Shown: piece after piece, positions 59,969 to 64,000 of the stretch
How positions within the stretch are numbered: position 1 is the stretch's first letter
Layout of the letters: each line of letters opens with the position of its first letter
Source: Gigaspora rosea
Taxonomy: Eukaryota; Glomeromycota; Glomeromycetes; Diversisporales; Gigasporaceae
Length of the DNA stretch: 64,000 bases
Direction of reading: 5' to 3'
NCBI GenBank assembly: GCA_003550325.1
Contig: QKWP01000001.1
Coordinates: forward strand, 218,710 to 282,709
Notes under the pieces: model-generated
Database searches by the model: none
What the model was told of the DNA's origin: nothing
What the model saw: only the letters and a program-made list of their open reading frames with translations
Translations under genes and position numbers: made by a program

Positions 59969-61948
59969 TTAGAAGAATTTCTGAGGAAGGTAATAAGAGG
60001 GATGGTAAGGATTGTGGAGCAGGTTTATATAGCTCTGAATGGATATTTTGGAGTGCTTGGATTTCTTGATTGTTGATATTGAGCTCAAAGTGTTGATATT
60101 GAGCTCAAAGTGTTGTTGTTTTTTTTGAGTTTTACATTTTAAGTTGATTGTATGTTTGTAATTTATTTGGAGTATTGTAGATGTAGGAGATATATTTATT
60201 GTGTTGGATGTTGAGTTGATAATTTGGTAGTTTTGGAAGAGTAATAAAGAGTTGGATGTATTTGTTATTTTGCCTATTTGCCAATTGGAGGATGAGATGT
60301 AAAGAGTCCATGTATTTTTGGGGTTATCGAATTGAGGTGTGATAAGGTTAAGTGTATTTAAAAATGGATTGATTGGTAAAAGTTGGATATTGGGCCATAT
60401 ATGAAGTATAGATGAAGTGGATATTTGGTTGGAGAGTGTTTTGAACCAGCTTGGAATAGGGCCTCGAGGGGATTTGAATGTTCTAAGATATATGTTTTTC
60501 CAAGGAAGAAGGTTGTAGTTGTCAGCTGTAAGAAGTTGTTCGAGAAAGAGAATTTTATTGTTTTTAAGACTTAAGATTGTTGAATAATTTGGGGATGGGA
60601 TGAAGTTGTAGATGTTGTTTAATTGGTTAGTTTGTTTGTAAGTTATAAGTTGGTTCAAGTAGGAGTTGTTAAGGAGAATATTATTTTTATATAAGTGATA
60701 AAGTTGGGATATTATAGTAAAATTAATAGTTTTCCTATAATTTTGAAGAACTGTATCTTGTGTTAGAAGAGGTTTCCATATTTTGAAAAGCCATTCCTTG
60801 ATACGGTGTATAGAAATTTGATTTAAAAGTTTATTAGTGTTAAAGCATCTTTCTATATTGCTACTACTAACTTGTAGTATGAGTTTATTAAGTGTTGGAA
60901 TATTAAGTAATTGCGGATTAGTAAGTATATCGTTGTTTGTATTTGTCGATAAGTGGAGCATGTGTTTTGTGCATTTTGTTAGAAGGCTTGAAAGTCGTTG
61001 GAGTTGGTTTTGTGAAGGGAAGCAGATTTGAAGTAGGTATTCAATTGATGGTGAAAGAATGGTATTAAACAGTCGAAAAATTTGTATAGGAAGAAGTTTT
61101 TTGTATTGGATAATGTGAATAAATTGAGAAATTTTGCTAAAAATTTTTTCAAGTGTAGGTTTAGTTGATCCTTTTCCATCTAAGAAGATTCCTAGATATC
61201 TAATTGTTTCATTAGGTTTACGAGGTATAATTGGTTGGTTATTGAAGTTCAGAGGAGTTGTATCTTTAGTAGTATTAGGTGATGTTTTGTTGGGTAAAAT
61301 GTGAATGAGATCTGATTTGGATAGGTTAACATGTATGTTATTTAATTGGTAAAGTTCTGATATGTCATTTAAAATATTTTGGAGGTCATTTTTGGATTCA
61401 CAGTACAATACTGTATCATCCATAAAGGCTAGAGGTGGTATTGTTGTAGTAGTTGGTACAGATGAAAAGATTGTTACTAATGGAGATTGAGAAGACATTT
61501 TAAGAAGTTTTGAGCTGTATTTTGAGTTTATATAGCTGAGAATAGGATCATAATAAATTTTCCAAAGTAATGGGGAGTAGGTTTCTCCTTGTTCTATGCC
61601 TGAGTGTAGAGTAATTGGATCTGTAAGGCCATAAGCAGTAATTGCTCTAGCTTTTCTGTCATGGTGTAGAAATTCGATAAAGTTTAAACCAGCTTGGAGA
61701 ATACCAATACGTTTGCAAGCATCTAGTAGACGTTGGATATTAATTTTGTCAAAGGCCTTGGACATATCCTGAAAGAGTATCCATGCCTCTTTGTTATTTG
61801 CTTTGTAATGTTCAATTGTATTAAGTAGTATTTGGATAGGAATATGGGTTGAACTGTTTTTAGTTGCTGCAAAATTAAAGTTACTTAGTAGTTGATGTTG
61901 GGTAATCAAGTAGTATTTATTATAATATGGAATTGAATCTTGATCCAT
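59969..61948 (-). CDS. LINE reverse transcriptase, intact ORF, 5'-truncated
   Basis: An uninterrupted 659-residue frame. RT motifs: ILFQDMSKAFDKI (about 57-69, first Asp at 61), HSGIEQGETYSPLLWKIYYD (115-134) and LAFMDDTVLYC (173-183, FMDD pair). A thumb-like leucine/asparagine-rich region follows. The endonuclease and the RT finger motif preceding THIPIQIL are missing, so the LINE copy is truncated at its 5' side. The first 15 codons (MDQDSIPYYNKYYLI) come from the 286-bp repeat, not from the LINE, so the ATG is borrowed. The C terminus (WTLYISSSNW) may be a degenerate RNase H start. Its intactness suggests a young copy, but it is unlikely to be mobile alone. Confidence 0.8.
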   Translation of the reverse strand: MDQDSIPYYNKYYLITQHQLLSNFNFAATKNSSTHIPIQILLNTIEHYKANNKEAWILFQDMSKAFDKINIQRLLDACKRIGILQAGLNFIEFLHHDRKARAITAYGLTDPITLHSGIEQGETYSPLLWKIYYDPILSYINSKYSSKLLKMSSQSPLVTIFSSVPTTTTIPPLAFMDDTVLYCESKNDLQNILNDISELYQLNNIHVNLSKSDLIHILPNKTSPNTTKDTTPLNFNNQPIIPRKPNETIRYLGIFLDGKGSTKPTLEKIFSKISQFIHIIQYKKLLPIQIFRLFNTILSPSIEYLLQICFPSQNQLQRLSSLLTKCTKHMLHLSTNTNNDILTNPQLLNIPTLNKLILQVSSSNIERCFNTNKLLNQISIHRIKEWLFKIWKPLLTQDTVLQNYRKTINFTIISQLYHLYKNNILLNNSYLNQLITYKQTNQLNNIYNFIPSPNYSTILSLKNNKILFLEQLLTADNYNLLPWKNIYLRTFKSPRGPIPSWFKTLSNQISTSSILHIWPNIQLLPINPFLNTLNLITPQFDNPKNTWTLYISSSNWQIGKITNTSNSLLLFQNYQIINSTSNTINISPTSTILQINYKHTINLKCKTQKKQQHFELNINTLSSISTIKKSKHSKISIQSYINLLHNPYHPSYYLPQKFF

Positions 61949-62190
61949 TATATCAACATTTTACTTAGTCTCTGTTATATCGAGAGCCAATATATAGTAA
62001 TGCTTTATAAAGCAAATTTAAATGAAAAAAAAGAATTCTATTAATGCAAATCCTGTGATTTATGTTATATGATTGGCTAATAACGGGTTGTAATCACGTA
62101 ACTTAAATGGGCATGCTCTTTGGGCATGCCATGACCTAATGGCATGCCCATATGGGCATGCCAAATTTTTTACCCGTGCCCTGAACCTTA
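61905..62190 (+). repeat. 286-bp direct repeat, copy 2, element right end
   Basis: Matches 58409-58694 with few substitutions and ends at the right TIR next to the TSD GATAGGAG. Its complement supplies the RT ORF's start codon: ATG here, in a context where copy 1 has ATGAATCAAGATTC followed by a stop. Confidence 0.85.
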
Positions 62191-62736
62191 GATAGGAGTA
62201 ATGCATGAAGAAAAAAAGAAATTTTATAGTAAAATTTTGCAAAGAATTTTTTTGTAAAAGTGTGAAGAGTAATTTCATAAGCAAAATTATAAGCTAAGAA
62301 TAATTTTTAAAATTTGACTACTTTGTTTCAATTTTACATTCCACCTGATCCTATAATCTGATTGGTTTATCAGATGCACTAATTTATATAAACTATTAAA
62401 ATATATAGATTTTTAAAAAAGTAAATTAAAAGCATTTTATAAATAAATTCAAAGCAAATTTGCACTAAATTTAAAATAGTTTAAGAGATAGTAAAGTGTA
62501 TAAAAATATATAAAATAATTGGTAAATTAAAAAAAACTTCTTTTTTGATTTTTGACAAGGTTGCTAGCTGCTTGTAAGTGAACAGAGAAATAGTATATTA
62601 TATTTGGTTCTTATTTATAAAAGCCTAATATTATTTAGTTTTCTAAAAGGATCTAGATGTACTCTGTTGCACTATCTCTATCATAAGACAAGTTATAGTA
62701 GTGACCCATCAAAAACCAAACCAAAAAGATTTTTTA
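62191..62736. other. AT-rich spacer
   Basis: It resumes the target of the composite element. A TTTTGCAAAGAATTTTTTTGT stretch resembles interiors of the MITEs at 789 and 43657. No gene. Confidence 0.5.
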
Positions 62737-63044
62737 CTATATATTCCCAAAAATAAGCTACTTCAAAAATAAGCTACCCTTTGATTTTTTTCAAAATTTC
62801 AAAAAATTTGGTAGTAGTTGCTACATATAAAAGTTCAAATTTTACTAAGTAAACCTCAAAGTGCTATTAAAAACTTGTTTAGAATATCAAAATATATCTA
62901 CAGTAATAATTTTATGTTAGTTGAATAATTTTTTTATTAGTACATTTTTCAATTTTTCAAAAAAATTAAACAATTTAAAAATAAGCTACTCCACATTTTT
63001 TCATATAATTTTTGGTTCAAAAAAGATAGTTTATTTTCAGTACC
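62737..63044. mobile_element. pogo-like MITE, eroded right end
   Basis: The left end CTATATATTCCCAAAAATAA after TA matches the 10274 family. The interior, in inverse orientation, shares GTTGCTACATATAAAAGTT and TTTACTAAGTAAACCT-like blocks with 10690-10800. The right end (TTTATTTTCAGTACC) has lost the terminal bases. Confidence 0.6.
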
Positions 63045-63049
63045 TTTTC

Positions 63050-64000
63050 TAGGCTTGCATTGGTCCCGAAAAAGACTGGTCCAAAAACAGTCCTTGTGAT
63101 AATCATATGGTTAATTGGTCCTGGTCTCGAGACCATTCTGGACTATACTTGCTGCCAAAACATGGACAAATCCCAAATTCAAAAAAAATTGCTATTTGTA
63201 AAAGATTAAATCAAAAAAGTAGTCTTAAAATTTTGCAAATACATTATTGGCCGGAGCGTAGCGACGGTCCCTAAGTTTCTATGCAAAGCAATATAAAAGT
63301 TATATTTTTGATACATTTTGCCCAAAATTGGTATCTTTTCTGATGCATCTTTGTAACCCTTATAGAAATTTGATCAAGAGTGCAAGTTTGCAATTTTTTG
63401 TCTGTTTGCACACGTGTTGTATAATTAAAAAATCTAAAAAAAATAAAGTTAAAAAAATCAAACCTATCGTGTTATAAAGTTACCATCTAAAGCAGTGGAA
63501 CAATAAAACCTGCTTTGTCCTGTTTTATTATTAATTATGTTTGTGCACTATAATTATTCAAGTACTTTGCTCATTTTTTTTAATTTAACCCCATAACATT
63601 CTAAACTTTTAAACACTATCTCTGGATAAAGATTGAGTTAGCCAGAGTTTTTTGCTTGTGTCCCGGTATATAATGCAATGATCTCTCATAACAAGCTGCT
63701 TTAAAAAGATCCAAACTTGGATCTCACACTATGCTCTAATTCCAATTCTTTATTATTAAAATGGAACCAATAGATGCCAACAAGTCTTTGATCCAGTATT
63801 TAGGAAGTACAATCTGTTTTTTACAAGAATAAGGTATTAATAAGAACAAAAGTATTGTGATTGGATCTAACATGCTGTCCTGATTATTAATTTTAGGCAT
63901 TGATAATCTTCCTTCTGAAATTTATTATCATTTTACTGAGCTAACAAATAAGGATCAAGAAATTGAGCAATATTCAATCTTCTATGATAGTTTTATACCT
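63050..64000. other. Possible hAT-like left end, then AT-rich sequence
   Basis: TAGGCTTGCATTGGTCCCG (63050 on) followed by reiterated GGTCC/GACC and a CTGGTCTCGAGACCATTCTG palindrome resembles the hAT-like ends elsewhere. The opposite end is not in the window. A short GC-rich block, GGCCGGAGCGTAGCGACGG, lies at 63249-63267. No gene was recognised to the window end. Confidence 0.4.

Larger units (their letters stand above)
58049..62190. mobile_element. Composite hAT-like element with duplicated right end
   Basis: A perfect 8-bp TSD GATAGGAG (58041-58048 and 62191-62198) flanks ends TAGGGTTCAGGGCAC (left) and TAAGGTTCAGGGCACGGG (right, inward). GGGCATGCC is reiterated near each end. A complete short version (58049-58694, 646 bp) is followed by 3.2 kb of other sequence and then a second copy of its last 286 bp (61905-62190). 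Only the outermost ends carry the matching TSD, so the 4.1-kb unit apparently inserted as one piece. It holds a TA-target MITE, a LINE 5' fragment, an assembly gap and an RT ORF. Confidence 0.7.

Noticed and set aside
59016..61948. Twin-priming inversion linking the plus-strand LINE 5' piece and the minus-strand RT
   Set aside because: The 5' piece lies on the 3' side of the RT, opposite to what twin priming produces, and the gap prevents linking them.
58409..62190. Flanking 286-bp direct repeats as LTRs of a retrotransposon
   Set aside because: The enclosed RT is of non-LTR type, no integrase or gag was seen, the second repeat ends in a hAT-like TIR, and the TSD lies outside a longer element that begins at 58049.

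Overview
The window is AT-rich, gene-poor eukaryotic DNA that looks like a repeat-dense region of a filamentous fungus. The best lineage clue is one intact spliced gene at 51117-52828. It encodes an F-box/leucine-rich protein of the kind that is hugely expanded in arbuscular mycorrhizal fungi (Glomeromycotina). I infer that lineage; no rRNA, mitochondrial or other marker is present. Introns are short, with GTAAGT/GTATGT donors and TTTAG/TTGTAG acceptors. No complete tRNA or rRNA gene, CRISPR array or prokaryotic gene was seen.

Nearly everything else is mobile DNA, much of it nested, and many elements can be bounded to the base by terminal inverted repeats (TIRs) plus target-site duplications (TSDs). 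Left part: a MITE-like insertion at 789-1136, whose unoccupied site survives near 32.1 kb; a hAT-like element at 1212-3707 carrying a broken spliced gene; and a Tc1-type element at 4758-6431. A hAT-like TIR pair with a perfect 8-bp TSD then brackets 7105-31755. Inside that 24.65-kb span lie a GC-rich tRNA-headed retroposon (8601-9630), several MITEs, a 2.3-kb inverted repeat (11088-13392), a foldback element (14403-14806), a hAT-like MITE (17374-17911), a decayed 2-oxoglutarate/Fe(II) dioxygenase-like gene (18610-20484), a broken IS630/Tc1-type transposase split by a MITE (22476-24001), and a full-length but decayed LINE (25693-31596).

Middle part: a decayed Plavaka-type (CACTA-like) transposase gene on the minus strand (32608-35970) faces two plus-strand genes (37331-37612, and about 37808-40309). 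The second is multi-exon, with coiled-coil, serine-rich and duplicated-exon segments. A repeat-rich flank follows (40.6-42.5 kb). These probably form one element of roughly 10 kb whose exact ends I could not find. Between 42.6 and 50 kb there are MITEs, a Tigger-like element (44119-45328) and a hAT-like element (47769-48904) in otherwise featureless AT-rich DNA.

Right part: the F-box gene, then more MITEs and a probable hAT-like element with a foldback core (55460-56530). Last is a composite hAT-like element (58049-62190). It holds a duplicated 286-bp end, a sequencing gap of 264 N and an intact 659-codon LINE reverse transcriptase whose start codon comes from the duplicated end.

The clearest unifying pattern is that unrelated-looking hAT-like families here all share TAGRG or CAGAG-type ends, 8-bp TSDs and a family-specific short motif repeated just inside each end. 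All transposon coding sequences except the LINE RT at 59969-61948 are interrupted by stops or frameshifts.
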